64,000 nucleotides of DNA from Agrobacterium tumefaciens_K (GTDB taxonomy: Bacteria; Pseudomonadota; Alphaproteobacteria; Rhizobiales; Rhizobiaceae): contig NZ_JAOEGC010000002.1 of assembly GCF_031801495.1 (NCBI RefSeq), forward strand, positions 2,666,001 through 2,730,000. Reading direction: 5' to 3'. The notes under the pieces were generated by a model that was not told the origin of the DNA, did not search any database, and was given only the letters and a program-made list of their open reading frames with translations. Positions 1 through 8,635 of this stretch are shown in pieces. Each line of letters starts with the position of its first letter. Positions within the stretch are counted from its first letter, which is position 1. The translations under genes and the position numbers were made by a program.

Positions 1-2630
1 ATGGACCCAAGCGCCGCAGCCTCTTCCGCCAGCGGATTGTCGCCCGGCGCCTCTTCCCGTCGCGCAATCACTTTCGCAGCAGCGTCCAGCAGGGCAATCA
101 GCGCCGGAAACATGTCACGGAACAAGCCGGAAATACGGAAGGTCACATCGACGCGCGGACGCCCGAGCGCCGCCGGTGGCAGAACCTCGATGCCTGTCAC
201 GCGGCCTGTCCCCGGATCATAGGTGGGACGCGCGCCCATCAGATGCAGCGCCTGAGCGACGTCTTCACCGCCATTACGCAGCGAAGCCGAGCCCCAGAGA
301 TCGAACACCAGATGTTTCGGCCAGTCGCCATGACTTTGCAGATAGTGGCGAAGCACTTCCTCCCCCGCCATGCGGCCCAGCTCAAACGCCGTCGGCGTCG
401 GCATGGTACGGGGATCGGCAGCATAAAGGTTACGACCCGTCGGCAGCACATCGAGACGGCCACGCGCAGGAGCACCGGAAGGGCCGGGCTTTATATGCTG
501 GCCATCAAGCGCCGCAAGCAACGCCGACTTTTCACCGGCAGCACTTTGCAGTCGCAGCGGATCGGTTTCACCCAACGCACTGCGGCCAAAAATATGCTGG
601 CCGTCCTTGATGGCAAAATCCTTCAGGTCACAGAGAAAAGCATCGATACGGGAAAGCGCCGTATCCGCATCGTCCTGCGTGTCGACCCCTGCATCGGCCG
701 CAAGCCCTGTATCGCGAGCCTTTTCGACAATCAGTTTCGCCAGCCGGTCACGACGGCGACGGTCCAGTCCGTCCGCCTGCGCATATTCGTCTACGAGCTG
801 TTCAAGCGCCGCGTGATCCGAAGAAAGACCGGCATCAACGAGCAGGGGCGGGACATGACCGATGGTAACCGCAGCAATGCGGCGTTTGGCGACCGCTGCC
901 TCACCTGGATTCGAAACGATGAAGGGATAGATGACCGGCAAAGCGCCTGCGACGATTTCTGGAAAGCAGCTGCCGGAAACCGCAACGGTCTTGCCCGGCA
1001 GCCATTCCAGCGTGCCGTGCGCGCCGACATGCACGATGGCATGGGCATCCAGTTCCCTCTGCATCCACGCGCCGAACGCCGTGAGCGCGTGACGGGGCGG
1101 AAGGGCCGGGTCGTGATAATCGACCCGCCGATCTTCGTTTCGGCCGCGATCCGGCGCAAGAGCGACTATGACCGAGCCGAAGTTGGCGGCACGAAACCGA
1201 AATGCTCCGTCAACAACGGCCTCGTCCTGCCCAGAACCGCCCCACGTGGCTTCGAGCGCAGAATTCGCGTCGTCCGGCAATGTCGCGCGAAACGCCTCAT
1301 AGGTGGAAAGGTCGATCCGCGCCCGCTCCTGCTCCACCCGGTCAAGCAAGGCACGCGCCGTCTCTGGAATATCCGACACGGAATATCCCGCAGCCTTCAG
1401 GTCGCGCAGCATTTCCAGAACGCTTTGCGGAACGTCCAGCCCGACGGCATAGCCCGTTCGCCCCGGCGCAGCCCCAGGATAATCCGGCATCAGGATTACG
1501 ATACGGCGATCTTTGCGCAGCGTCTGTTTCAGCCGCAGGAAAGCGGCAATGCGGTTCGCGACCTGCTCGACACGATCCGGCTCCGGCACGTTGACAGGCG
1601 CCGAACCGCCCTGCGCACCGGGCCGCTTGAACGACAGAACTCCTGCCAGTATCCGGCCATCCAGCTCAGGCAGGACCACATGCATGGCAAGGTCGGAAGG
1701 ATTGAGGCCACGCGCGTTTTCTGCCCAACCATCGCGCCGGGTCGTCGCCATGATGACCTGAAAAACAGGCGCACCAAGCCGGTCGAACAGGGTTTTGCCT
1801 TCTCCATCCACTTGGCTGGCAAAGGCAGTCGCCGCAATGATCGCCGCTGGCTTAACTCTCGGGAGCACCGTCTCCAGAAAACGGATCGCATCGGCATCCT
1901 TCAGACCGCTCACAAAGATCGGCAGCGGTGCGAATCCGCGATCACGCAGAGCTTTAAACAACGCGTCGACAGGCGCCACATCCAATGCCAGTAGCATGGA
2001 ACGGTAAAACAGGATCGGCAGCACCGGAGCATCTGGCTCAAACCCTTCAAGGGCTAGGTCTTCACCGACAAAGCCTTCATCCGGCCGGTAAAACCCGGCT
2101 CTGGGCAACGGTTGAGGTGCAACCTGCGGCCAATCACCGCCTTCTGCCAGAACCGCAAGCCCACCTGCGAGACGATGCATGTTTTCACTCCCTCCTTCAC
2201 GAAAGAAGGAAAGGATGCCGGCAAGGGTTTGACCATCAACGGTCGACGCCGCTTCAAGCTTGTCGTCGCGCTCGCTGCACTCACCCGGCAGAAGCGCGAG
2301 CTTTATTCCGCGCCTCCGGGCCATCTGAGCCAGCTGATCCACACCGTAACGCCAGCGATCGGCGCCACCGAGAATCCGGATAAGAATAAGCTTTGCATAC
2401 TCAGCCGTTTTTTCGATCCACAGATCGACCGACATCGGATGCCGAAGCTCGGAAAGATTGGCAGTCACAAGACTGGGCGGCTTTGCCCCATCTTTCAGCC
2501 ATGCCCTTTCCAGCCCGGCAAGATCGCTGGCCGAAAAGGACAGAACCACGACATCCGCCTGGCGCTGGTTGAGATCAACCGGCTCGATCAGGTCGTCCAA
2601 AGACGAGGATGTCGTGGCAAGGATATGCAT
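1..2630 (-). CDS. cobN: Cobaltochelatase large subunit CobN (3' part outside window)
   Basis: CobN is the large subunit of the ATP-dependent CobNST cobaltochelatase, which inserts Co2+ into hydrogenobyrinic acid a,c-diamide in the aerobic B12 pathway. The minus strand is open from ATG at 2630 to the window edge, giving 876 codons of a family usually near 1,250-1,280 residues, so about the C-terminal third is missing. It begins MHILATTSSSLDDLIEPVDL and contains the typical CobN/magnesium-chelatase H stretch HAIVHVGAHGTLEWLPGK. The start lies 2 bp after the cobW stop, so the two are translationally close and probably share the riboswitch-controlled transcript from about 4430. Recognition is from whole-protein similarity; confidence is high. 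Confidence 0.93.
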   Translation of the reverse strand, partial: MHILATTSSSLDDLIEPVDLNQRQADVVVLSFSASDLAGLERAWLKDGAKPPSLVTANLSELRHPMSVDLWIEKTAEYAKLILIRILGGADRWRYGVDQLAQMARRRGIKLALLPGECSERDDKLEAASTVDGQTLAGILSFFREGGSENMHRLAGGLAVLAEGGDWPQVAPQPLPRAGFYRPDEGFVGEDLALEGFEPDAPVLPILFYRSMLLALDVAPVDALFKALRDRGFAPLPIFVSGLKDADAIRFLETVLPRVKPAAIIAATAFASQVDGEGKTLFDRLGAPVFQVIMATTRRDGWAENARGLNPSDLAMHVVLPELDGRILAGVLSFKRPGAQGGSAPVNVPEPDRVEQVANRIAAFLRLKQTLRKDRRIVILMPDYPGAAPGRTGYAVGLDVPQSVLEMLRDLKAAGYSVSDIPETARALLDRVEQERARIDLSTYEAFRATLPDDANSALEATWGGSGQDEAVVDGAFRFRAANFGSVIVALAPDRGRNEDRRVDYHDPALPPRHALTAFGAWMQRELDAHAIVHVGAHGTLEWLPGKTVAVSGSCFPEIVAGALPVIYPFIVSNPGEAAVAKRRIAAVTIGHVPPLLVDAGLSSDHAALEQLVDEYAQADGLDRRRRDRLAKLIVEKARDTGLAADAGVDTQDDADTALSRIDAFLCDLKDFAIKDGQHIFGRSALGETDPLRLQSAAGEKSALLAALDGQHIKPGPSGAPARGRLDVLPTGRNLYAADPRTMPTPTAFELGRMAGEEVLRHYLQSHGDWPKHLVFDLWGSASLRNGGEDVAQALHLMGARPTYDPGTGRVTGIEVLPPAALGRPRVDVTFRISGLFRDMFPALIALLDAAAKVIARREEAPGDNPLAEEAAALGS

Positions 2631-2632
2631 GG

Positions 2633-3670
2633 TTACGCGGCCAGCATCTGTTCGATTTTCTCGCGGTTCAATCCCTTTTCACCGATGACCACCAGACGGC
2701 TGCGGCGTGTCTCACCGGGCGCCCACGGGCGGTCGTAATAATGGTTGACGCGGCTGCCGACCGCCTGCACCTGAAGGCGCATCGGCTTGGCGGAAACCTC
2801 GATGAAACCCTTGATGCGAAGCACGTTTTCCGCAGCAGCCGTTTCCGCGATCCGTACGGCCAGCGCTTCCGGATCCGCGACTGCCGGCAGGTCGATGACG
2901 AAGCTGTCGAAATCATCATGGTCGTGATCGTGCTCTTCGTCGTGATGGGTGTGCCGGTTTTGGATGTCTTCCTCCACCGCAAGCCCCAGACCGATCAGCA
3001 CGGCGGGGTCGATAGCGCCGTTCGACGCCACGACGATCTTTGCCGCCTTCGGCAGATGTTCGCCAATATGTGCCTTCGCACGCTCCAGCCCGGCCGCATC
3101 CAGCAGATCGCCCTTGGTCAGAACGATGAGATCGGCGCAGGCGATCTGATCCTCAAAAACCTCTTCGACCGGATCATCATGGTCAAGTGCCTCGTCCTTT
3201 GCGCGTTGTTCCGCAAGTGCTTCCAGATCATGCGACACCATGCCTTCAGCCAGCGCTGCGCCATCGGCAACGGCGACCACCGCATCGACCGTGACCCGGC
3301 TCTTGATTGCCGGCCACTGGAAGGCCTGTACGAGCGGCTTCGGCAAGGCGAGGCCGGAGGTTTCGATCAGGATGTGCTCCACCTTTGGCTGGCGGCTGAG
3401 AATCTGTTCGATGGCAGGCTGGAAATCGTCCGCCACCGTGCAGCAGATGCAGCCGTTGGCCAGCTCGACGATGTTTTCTTCCGGGCAGCTTTCAATGCCG
3501 CAGCCCTTGAGGATTTCGCCGTCGATACCGACATCGCCGAATTCGTTGACAATGATGGCGAGACGCTTGCCATCGAGTTTTTCGAGAAGACCGCGCAGAA
3601 GCGTGGTTTTGCCCGCGCCAAGAAAGCCGGTGACGATGGTGCAGGGAACGCGGTCCAGATGGGTGCTCAT
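2633..3670 (-). CDS. cobW: CobW, zinc/cobalt-type P-loop GTPase of the COG0523 family
   Basis: CobW is a G3E-family GTPase thought to deliver metal to the cobaltochelatase step. The 345-residue product has Walker A GFLGAGKTT (15-23), the family CICC motif (74-77), a TKGD nucleotide-specificity loop, and a histidine/aspartate-rich stretch near residue 260 (HTHHDEEHDHDHDD) suited to metal binding. A longer open frame reaches 3886, but ATG 3670 is preceded by GAGGAG at the right spacing and matches the family N terminus MSTHLDRVPCTIVTG. The start overlaps the stop of the upstream DUF1636 gene (ATGA) and the stop is 2 bp from cobN, so the three form one operon. Confidence 0.93.
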   Translation of the reverse strand: MSTHLDRVPCTIVTGFLGAGKTTLLRGLLEKLDGKRLAIIVNEFGDVGIDGEILKGCGIESCPEENIVELANGCICCTVADDFQPAIEQILSRQPKVEHILIETSGLALPKPLVQAFQWPAIKSRVTVDAVVAVADGAALAEGMVSHDLEALAEQRAKDEALDHDDPVEEVFEDQIACADLIVLTKGDLLDAAGLERAKAHIGEHLPKAAKIVVASNGAIDPAVLIGLGLAVEEDIQNRHTHHDEEHDHDHDDFDSFVIDLPAVADPEALAVRIAETAAAENVLRIKGFIEVSAKPMRLQVQAVGSRVNHYYDRPWAPGETRRSRLVVIGEKGLNREKIEQMLAA

Positions 3671-4137
3671 TTTATCTCCTCGGTAAAATCGAATGGGGGA
3701 ATGCGCGCAATCATACCGCGCTTCAGACTGTCGGGACGCCCGCGCCAGGGCATCAGCCCATCGGGAGCGGAGGCAAGCAGGCGCGCGCCGGTCAAAAGAT
3801 CCTCGGCATTGTCGGGTGTCAGCCCGCCGAACACATAGGACCAGCCATCGACGCCGCGCAGAACGGCGCTCAGGCCACGTTTGCAATTGGCGAGGCAGTT
3901 GACACTGCGGACCTCTATGCCCGCGCCACGTGCCTTTTCCGCCGCATGCTCTGCGAGAATGGAACCGGGACGCGGCTCGATATTCAGGTCATTGGCATCG
4001 CGGCAGCTTCGGCACACGAATACGACCACGCCGGAAGCCGCAAGGTCTTCCGCTTTATCGTTCTGCCTTGACGACGTGACTGCACTATCCAAACCGTTTT
4101 CGCTTTCCGCGCCTTCAAATGTTTTGGGGGTGCGCAC
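3667..4137 (-). CDS. DUF1636 small cysteine-containing (ferredoxin-like) protein
   Basis: This 156-residue protein has CRSC near residue 43 and NCLANC near residue 83. The spacing resembles the four cysteines of thioredoxin-like [2Fe-2S] ferredoxins, so binding of a metal or cluster is inferred. It is the first gene after the cobalamin riboswitch and its stop overlaps the cobW start, which ties it to B12 synthesis; the exact role is not known to me. The start is uncertain. GTG 4137 is the only conventional start before an in-frame stop at 4171-4173, but it has no clear ribosome-binding site and no internal ATG exists upstream of the CRSC motif. The N-terminal 35 residues look poorly conserved in character. 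Confidence 0.8.
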   Translation of the reverse strand: MRTPKTFEGAESENGLDSAVTSSRQNDKAEDLAASGVVVFVCRSCRDANDLNIEPRPGSILAEHAAEKARGAGIEVRSVNCLANCKRGLSAVLRGVDGWSYVFGGLTPDNAEDLLTGARLLASAPDGLMPWRGRPDSLKRGMIARIPPFDFTEEIK

Positions 4138-4221
4138 ATCGAAAACGGCACGCAGATCATGCGCAACCGCTTATCCGATTTCGGCGACTGGCCGGAGCAC
4201 CCCGCCCGGCAGACGTTTTTT

Positions 4222-4428
4222 GCATGAGCGGCAGGTCTCCTGGCTCGCGGCTCTCTACCCGTTTGACACCGCCTTCCCGAACAGCTCTGTCCAGTGGCTT
4301 CACGGTGCGGGCTTACCGCTTACAGTTGCGGGGGCAGCCACGGATTGCCCCATATGGGATTGAACCGTGTTCCCTCTTAGCTTTTCCCGTTGCCGGGAAA
4401 AGACCGTCAGCCCGATACACTTAGGCTG
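4222..4428 (-). promoter_or_regulatory. Cobalamin (adenosylcobalamin) riboswitch
   Basis: Read on the minus strand, the region carries the diagnostic B12 box GAGCCAGGAGACCTGCC (4230-4246) at its 3' end. It also has the GGGAACACGG segment, the CCGCAACTGTAAGCGG core, and a strong upstream hairpin CTTTTCCCGGCAACGGGAAAAG. This is the standard cobalamin riboswitch order. It ends about 85 bp before the DUF1636 start and should repress the DUF1636-cobW-cobN transcript when B12 is abundant. The exact ends and the expression platform were not folded. Confidence 0.93.
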
Positions 4429-4558
4429 AACGCTGCCTGCGGTCAATGCTGCGCCGTTCCGGCTGGCGGATTGCCGGGTGCGGCAAATTGGGTATAGTCG
4501 CCGCTTCGAAAAGGGCTGACCGGTCCTGTCCACTGCCCAAAAAACAGGAAAATGCATC

Positions 4559-5176
4559 ATGACCCGCGAAATCAGCGACACCGACGCCGAACGTCACCGG
4601 CAGAAGATGGTGAACCGCAAAGCGGTGCAGGATGCCGAGGTTGCCGAAAAGACCGTCGAAAAGGGTCTGCTGATGGTCAATACCGGCCCCGGCAAAGGCA
4701 AATCCACGGCGGCCTTCGGCCTTGCCCTGCGCATGCTTGGCAATGGCAGACGCGTCGGCGTGGTGCAGTTCATCAAGGGTGCATGGTCCACCGGAGAACA
4801 ACAGGCGCTCAGCCTCTTTGGCGACAAGGTTGAATGGCGCACCATGGGCGAAGGTTTCACGTGGGACACGCAGGATCTGAAACGTGACGTCGCGGCGGCA
4901 ACCAAGGCTTGGGAAGAGGCGAAGACCCTGATGGCGGACGAAAGCATAGGCCTTCTGATCCTTGACGAACTGAATATCGCGCTGCGTTACGACTATCTGC
5001 CCTCGGAGGAAGTCGTTGCGACGCTTCAGAACCGCCGCCCCGATCTGCATGTCATCGTCACCGGCCGCAACGCCAAGCAGCCACTGATCGATGCTGCCGA
5101 TATGGTCACGGAGATGAGCCTCGTCAAACATCACTTCAAGGCAGGCGTGAAGGCGCAGGCGGGAATAGAGTTCTGA
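4559..5176 (+). CDS. cobO: Cob(I)yrinic acid a,c-diamide adenosyltransferase CobO
   Basis: CobO (BtuR/CobA family) transfers the 5'-deoxyadenosyl group of ATP to cob(I)yrinic acid a,c-diamide in the cytoplasm. The 205-residue product has the P-loop GPGKGKST at 43-50, the family segment VGVVQFIKGAW, and LLILDELNIAL followed by VIVTGRNA, all in the expected order and at full length. ATG 4559 follows AGGA. The gene is divergent from the riboswitch operon and is followed after 4 bp by cobQ, so cobO and cobQ form a rightward pair. No riboswitch was found on the plus strand before it. Confidence 0.95.
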   Translation: MTREISDTDAERHRQKMVNRKAVQDAEVAEKTVEKGLLMVNTGPGKGKSTAAFGLALRMLGNGRRVGVVQFIKGAWSTGEQQALSLFGDKVEWRTMGEGFTWDTQDLKRDVAAATKAWEEAKTLMADESIGLLILDELNIALRYDYLPSEEVVATLQNRRPDLHVIVTGRNAKQPLIDAADMVTEMSLVKHHFKAGVKAQAGIEF

Positions 5177-5180
5177 TCGG

Positions 5181-6638
5181 ATGACTGCACGCGCCATCAT
5201 GTTTCAGGGAACCGGCTCCGACGTCGGCAAATCGCTGATGGTGGCGGGGCTGGCACGCGCCTTCGTGCGGCGTGGCCTGACCGTCATGCCCTTCAAGCCA
5301 CAGAACATGTCGAACAACGCGGCAGTTACCGCAGATGGCGGCGAGATCGGCCGTGCACAGGCGCTCCAGGCACGCGCCGCGGGCGTTCCCCTGTCGGTTC
5401 ACATGAACCCGGTGCTGCTGAAGCCGCAGAGCGAAACTGGCGCACAGGTCATCGTGCAAGGCAAGATCGCTGGAAATGCAAAGGCAGCGGATTACCAGCG
5501 CCTGAAGGCCGGGTTGATGCCGCATGTTCTCGACAGCTTCGAACTGCTGAAAGAAAAGGCCGATATCGTCCTGGTGGAAGGCGCAGGCAGCGCATCTGAG
5601 GTCAACTTACGCGCCAACGACATCGCCAATATGGGGTTTGCGCGCGCTGCAGACGTGCCGGTGATCGTGATCGGCGATATCGACCGCGGTGGCGTCATAG
5701 CAAGCCTCGTCGGCACCGGTGCCGTGCTCGATGATGCAGACGCAACGATGATAAAGGGCTTCATCGTCAATCGATTCCGCGGCGATCCGACCCTGTTTGA
5801 TGAGGGTATGCGGATCATAGCAGACAAAACCGGCTGGCGTTCCGTCGGCCTTCTTCCGCATTTTCCTGATGCCGCACAGCTTCCCGCCGAAGACGCTCTT
5901 GGTCTTGCGGGCGCCCAGCCCAAAAAATCAGGTGCAAAAATCCGCATCGCCGTTCCGATCCTGCCGCATATTTCCAACTTCGACGATCTCGATCCGCTGG
6001 AAATGGAGCCGGATATCGAACTGGTCCGCGTTCGACCGAGCGACGTCATCCCCGGCGATTGCGCGATGGTCCTGCTCTGCGGCTCGAAATCCACGATTGC
6101 CGATCTGAACGTACTGAAGACATCCGGCCTGGATATCGACATCAAGGCGCATCTGCGCCGGGGCGGCCACATAATCGGCCTGTGCGGCGGGTATCAGATG
6201 CTTGGAAAGACTGTTTCTGACCCAGCCGGTATTGAAGGCTCACCGGCAATGATCGACGGCCTTGGGCTTCTCGACGTGGACACCATTCTGACCGGCGACA
6301 AGCGGCTCGTCTCGGTTGCCGGAAAGAGTTTCGACGGTATTTCTTTCACTGGCTACGAGATGCATGTCGGGAAAACCACTGGCACCGACTGCGCACGGCC
6401 TTTTTCCACGATTGGCGGTCATGGCGAAGGCGCGACGTCATCAGATGGGCGGGTTTTCGGGACCTATATCCACGGTCTGTTTGCCGATGACACCCAGCGA
6501 AGTGCCTGGTTGCAGCGGTTGGGTACGGAAAGCTCGCGTCTCGATTACGAAGCACGGATCGATGCGGTGCTGGACAGGCTGGCGGAACACATGGAAACGC
6601 ATCTCGATCTCGACGCGCTGCTCGCTATAGCGCGATAA
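5181..6638 (+). CDS. cobQ: Cobyric acid synthase CobQ
   Basis: CobQ amidates the b, d, e and g side chains of adenosylcobyrinic a,c-diamide using glutamine and ATP. The 485-residue protein has an N-terminal dethiobiotin-synthetase-like nucleotide-binding domain (GTGSDVGKS, 10-18; KPQNMSNNAAVT). It ends in a class I glutamine amidotransferase domain with the nucleophile Cys335 in GLCGGYQMLG and the catalytic His in TYIHGLF. It starts 4 bp after cobO. Its last 14 bp overlap the 3' end of the convergent cobD, leaving no room for a separate terminator between them. Confidence 0.96.
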   Translation: MTARAIMFQGTGSDVGKSLMVAGLARAFVRRGLTVMPFKPQNMSNNAAVTADGGEIGRAQALQARAAGVPLSVHMNPVLLKPQSETGAQVIVQGKIAGNAKAADYQRLKAGLMPHVLDSFELLKEKADIVLVEGAGSASEVNLRANDIANMGFARAADVPVIVIGDIDRGGVIASLVGTGAVLDDADATMIKGFIVNRFRGDPTLFDEGMRIIADKTGWRSVGLLPHFPDAAQLPAEDALGLAGAQPKKSGAKIRIAVPILPHISNFDDLDPLEMEPDIELVRVRPSDVIPGDCAMVLLCGSKSTIADLNVLKTSGLDIDIKAHLRRGGHIIGLCGGYQMLGKTVSDPAGIEGSPAMIDGLGLLDVDTILTGDKRLVSVAGKSFDGISFTGYEMHVGKTTGTDCARPFSTIGGHGEGATSSDGRVFGTYIHGLFADDTQRSAWLQRLGTESSRLDYEARIDAVLDRLAEHMETHLDLDALLAIAR

Positions 6639-7590
6639 TCAGCGCCAGAACGCCGAAAAGACCGATCAGCAAGGCATCGGCAATGCGCGCCAGTTTCAAC
6701 GCCCGGCGAATATCCGCCGCCGCCAGATCCCGGCGTCCTCCCTCTCCCATGAAACGAGCTTCGATCATCTGTCCGCCATAGGAGCGTGGACCGGCAAGCG
6801 CAAATCCGAGCGCACCGGCAAGTGCCGCCTCCGGCCAGCCCGCATTGGGAGAACGATGATGGCGCGCGTCGCGGAAAATCGCGGCGACCGCCTGACGTGG
6901 CGACGCACCTTTCACAAAAAACGCGGCGATAACAAACAGCAGACCGGTCAGCCGCGAGGCGGGCAGATTGACGAGATCATCCAGCCGCGCCGCAGCCCAG
7001 CCGAAAGCCTCATGCCGAGGCGAACGATGCCCGACCATGCTGTCGGCCGTGTTGATCGCCTTGTAGCCCGCTCCACCCGGCAGGCCGAGAAACCCGAGCC
7101 AGACGGCGGGAGCCACGACGCCATCGGAGAAGTTCTCTGCCAGACTTTCGATGGCAGCACGGCACACGGCCGCTTCATCCAGCTTGTCAGGATCGCGCCC
7201 GACGATCATCGAAACCGATTTGCGACCACCATCCAGGCCCTCACGCTCAAGTGCTGTCGCCACCGCAGCGACGTGCTGCTCCAGGCTCTTCTGCGCCGGA
7301 AGCGAAGCTCCCACCAGCGCAGCAAGCAGAAGTCCGACAGGCAGCAAAAGCAGGACGGACTGGACAAACCATGAGAGAAAAACCGTAGCGCCCAGAAAAA
7401 CAGCAAGCGCAGCGACGCCCATCGCCTTGCGCCGCGAAAATGAATCATCCTCCCGGTTCCATTTTCTGTCGAGCAGCGCGATAAGCGAACCGATCCACGT
7501 CACCGGATGGCCGATCCGCTTGAAAAGCCAGTCCGGGTAACCGATCAGACGTTCGATGACGAGCGACAAAAAAGCGAGAGCGAAGAACAT
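6625..7590 (-). CDS. cobD: Adenosylcobinamide-phosphate synthase CobD (CbiB family)
   Basis: CobD/CbiB is an inner-membrane enzyme that joins adenosylcobyric acid to the aminopropanol-phosphate arm. The 321-residue protein is hydrophobic with several membrane segments and shows the family landmarks ERLIGYPDWLFKRIGHPVTW, a basic RKWNRE-type loop, GVVAPAVW and GHRSPRHEAFGWAAARLDD. The frame is also open to TTG 7599, but ATG 7590 gives the natural start. This ATG shares the palindrome CATG (7588-7591) with the ATG of the divergent cobC, so the two genes are back to back with zero spacing. The product of cobC feeds this step. Confidence 0.92.
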   Translation of the reverse strand: MFFALAFLSLVIERLIGYPDWLFKRIGHPVTWIGSLIALLDRKWNREDDSFSRRKAMGVAALAVFLGATVFLSWFVQSVLLLLPVGLLLAALVGASLPAQKSLEQHVAAVATALEREGLDGGRKSVSMIVGRDPDKLDEAAVCRAAIESLAENFSDGVVAPAVWLGFLGLPGGAGYKAINTADSMVGHRSPRHEAFGWAAARLDDLVNLPASRLTGLLFVIAAFFVKGASPRQAVAAIFRDARHHRSPNAGWPEAALAGALGFALAGPRSYGGQMIEARFMGEGGRRDLAAADIRRALKLARIADALLIGLFGVLALIIAL

Positions 7591-8635
7591 GGGCGACAAC
7601 GTACCAGAAAAGGCGCAACCTGCGATCCGTCATGGCGGCAATCTCGGTCGCGCACGCCGGATGTTTCCGCGGGCGCCAGAACCTTGGATCGACCTGTCGA
7701 CAGGGATCAATCCGCACTCCTATCCGCATTCGCCCATTCCCGCCAGCGCATTTGCCCGTCTTCCGGAGCCGGACACGCTCCATGAACTGAAACGGCGGGC
7801 AGCGGCAAGTTTCGCCGCGCCGTCTGCCGATCATATCGCGGCATCACCCGGCACACAGATGCTGATGCCGCTTCTGGCGCAACTGGCGCTGGATCGCGGA
7901 GCAAGAAGAGGAGGCGTTCTTGCCCCCGCCTATGCCGAACATGCCCGCACTGCCCGGATGGCTGGCCTGCCCGTGACGGAAGTTGAGAACATCGACGACC
8001 TCTTTGCCTGTGATTACGCAATCGTCGTCAACCCCAACAACCCGGACGGGCGGGTCATGGATCGCGCAATGCTTCTGGCTCTGGCAACCTCGATGAAGGA
8101 AAAGGGCGGTTTGCTTGTTGTCGACGAGGCTTTCATTGAAACCGGATGCGCCGAAAGCCTGGCCAGTTCCGCCGGGCATGACGCACTCATCGTACTACGC
8201 TCTTTCGGCAAATTTTACGGCATGGCCGGCGTGAGGCTCGGTTTTGCAGTGAGCAGTCCAGAGATAGCGGCCGATCTTGAAGCAAGACTCGGCCCATGGG
8301 CCATTTCCGGCCCTGCCTTGCATATCGCAAGGGAAGCACTGGCAGACCGGAGCTGGCAGGACGTAATGAGACTCCGGCTAAGAGATGACGCTGGGCGCAT
8401 CAATATGCTCTTGCAACGCGCCGGACTGCAAGTTGTTGGCGGAACGACGCTGTTCAGGCTGGTCAGGGACAGCAGGGCAGCTCGGCTGTTCGAACATCTT
8501 GGGCGGCACGGAATACTGGTGCGTATCTTTGACGAAAGGCCGAACGATGCACGTTTCGGCCTTCCCGGAAGCGAAGAGGAGTGGCGGCGCCTCGAAGAAG
8601 CGCTGTCCACATTCGATCAGCCTTCGAACGTGTAG
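7589..8635 (+). CDS. cobC: Threonine-phosphate decarboxylase CobC
   Basis: CobC is a PLP fold-type I enzyme that makes (R)-1-amino-2-propanol phosphate for the nucleotide loop of B12. The 348-residue product has the class I/II aminotransferase layout: the N-terminal DLSTGINPHSYP typical of CobC, NPNNPDGR, VVDEAFIE, and the PLP lysine in LRSFGKFYGMAG. ATG 7589 is chosen because a GAGAG sequence lies just upstream; an in-frame ATG at 7556 would extend it by 11 residues inside cobD. The 3' end overlaps the convergent fuconate dehydratase by 19 bp, marking an abrupt join between the B12 block and the sugar operon. Confidence 0.93.
   Translation: MGDNVPEKAQPAIRHGGNLGRARRMFPRAPEPWIDLSTGINPHSYPHSPIPASAFARLPEPDTLHELKRRAAASFAAPSADHIAASPGTQMLMPLLAQLALDRGARRGGVLAPAYAEHARTARMAGLPVTEVENIDDLFACDYAIVVNPNNPDGRVMDRAMLLALATSMKEKGGLLVVDEAFIETGCAESLASSAGHDALIVLRSFGKFYGMAGVRLGFAVSSPEIAADLEARLGPWAISGPALHIAREALADRSWQDVMRLRLRDDAGRINMLLQRAGLQVVGGTTLFRLVRDSRAARLFEHLGRHGILVRIFDERPNDARFGLPGSEEEWRRLEEALSTFDQPSNV

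Noticed and set aside
243..1994. Rightward 583-codon open frame
   Set aside because: It is antisense to cobN; its protein is rich in Arg and His with no domain, the usual mirror of a GC-rich coding strand.
4421..5200. Leftward 259-codon open frame over cobO
   Set aside because: cobO on the plus strand has a P-loop and full family features; the leftward frame has none.
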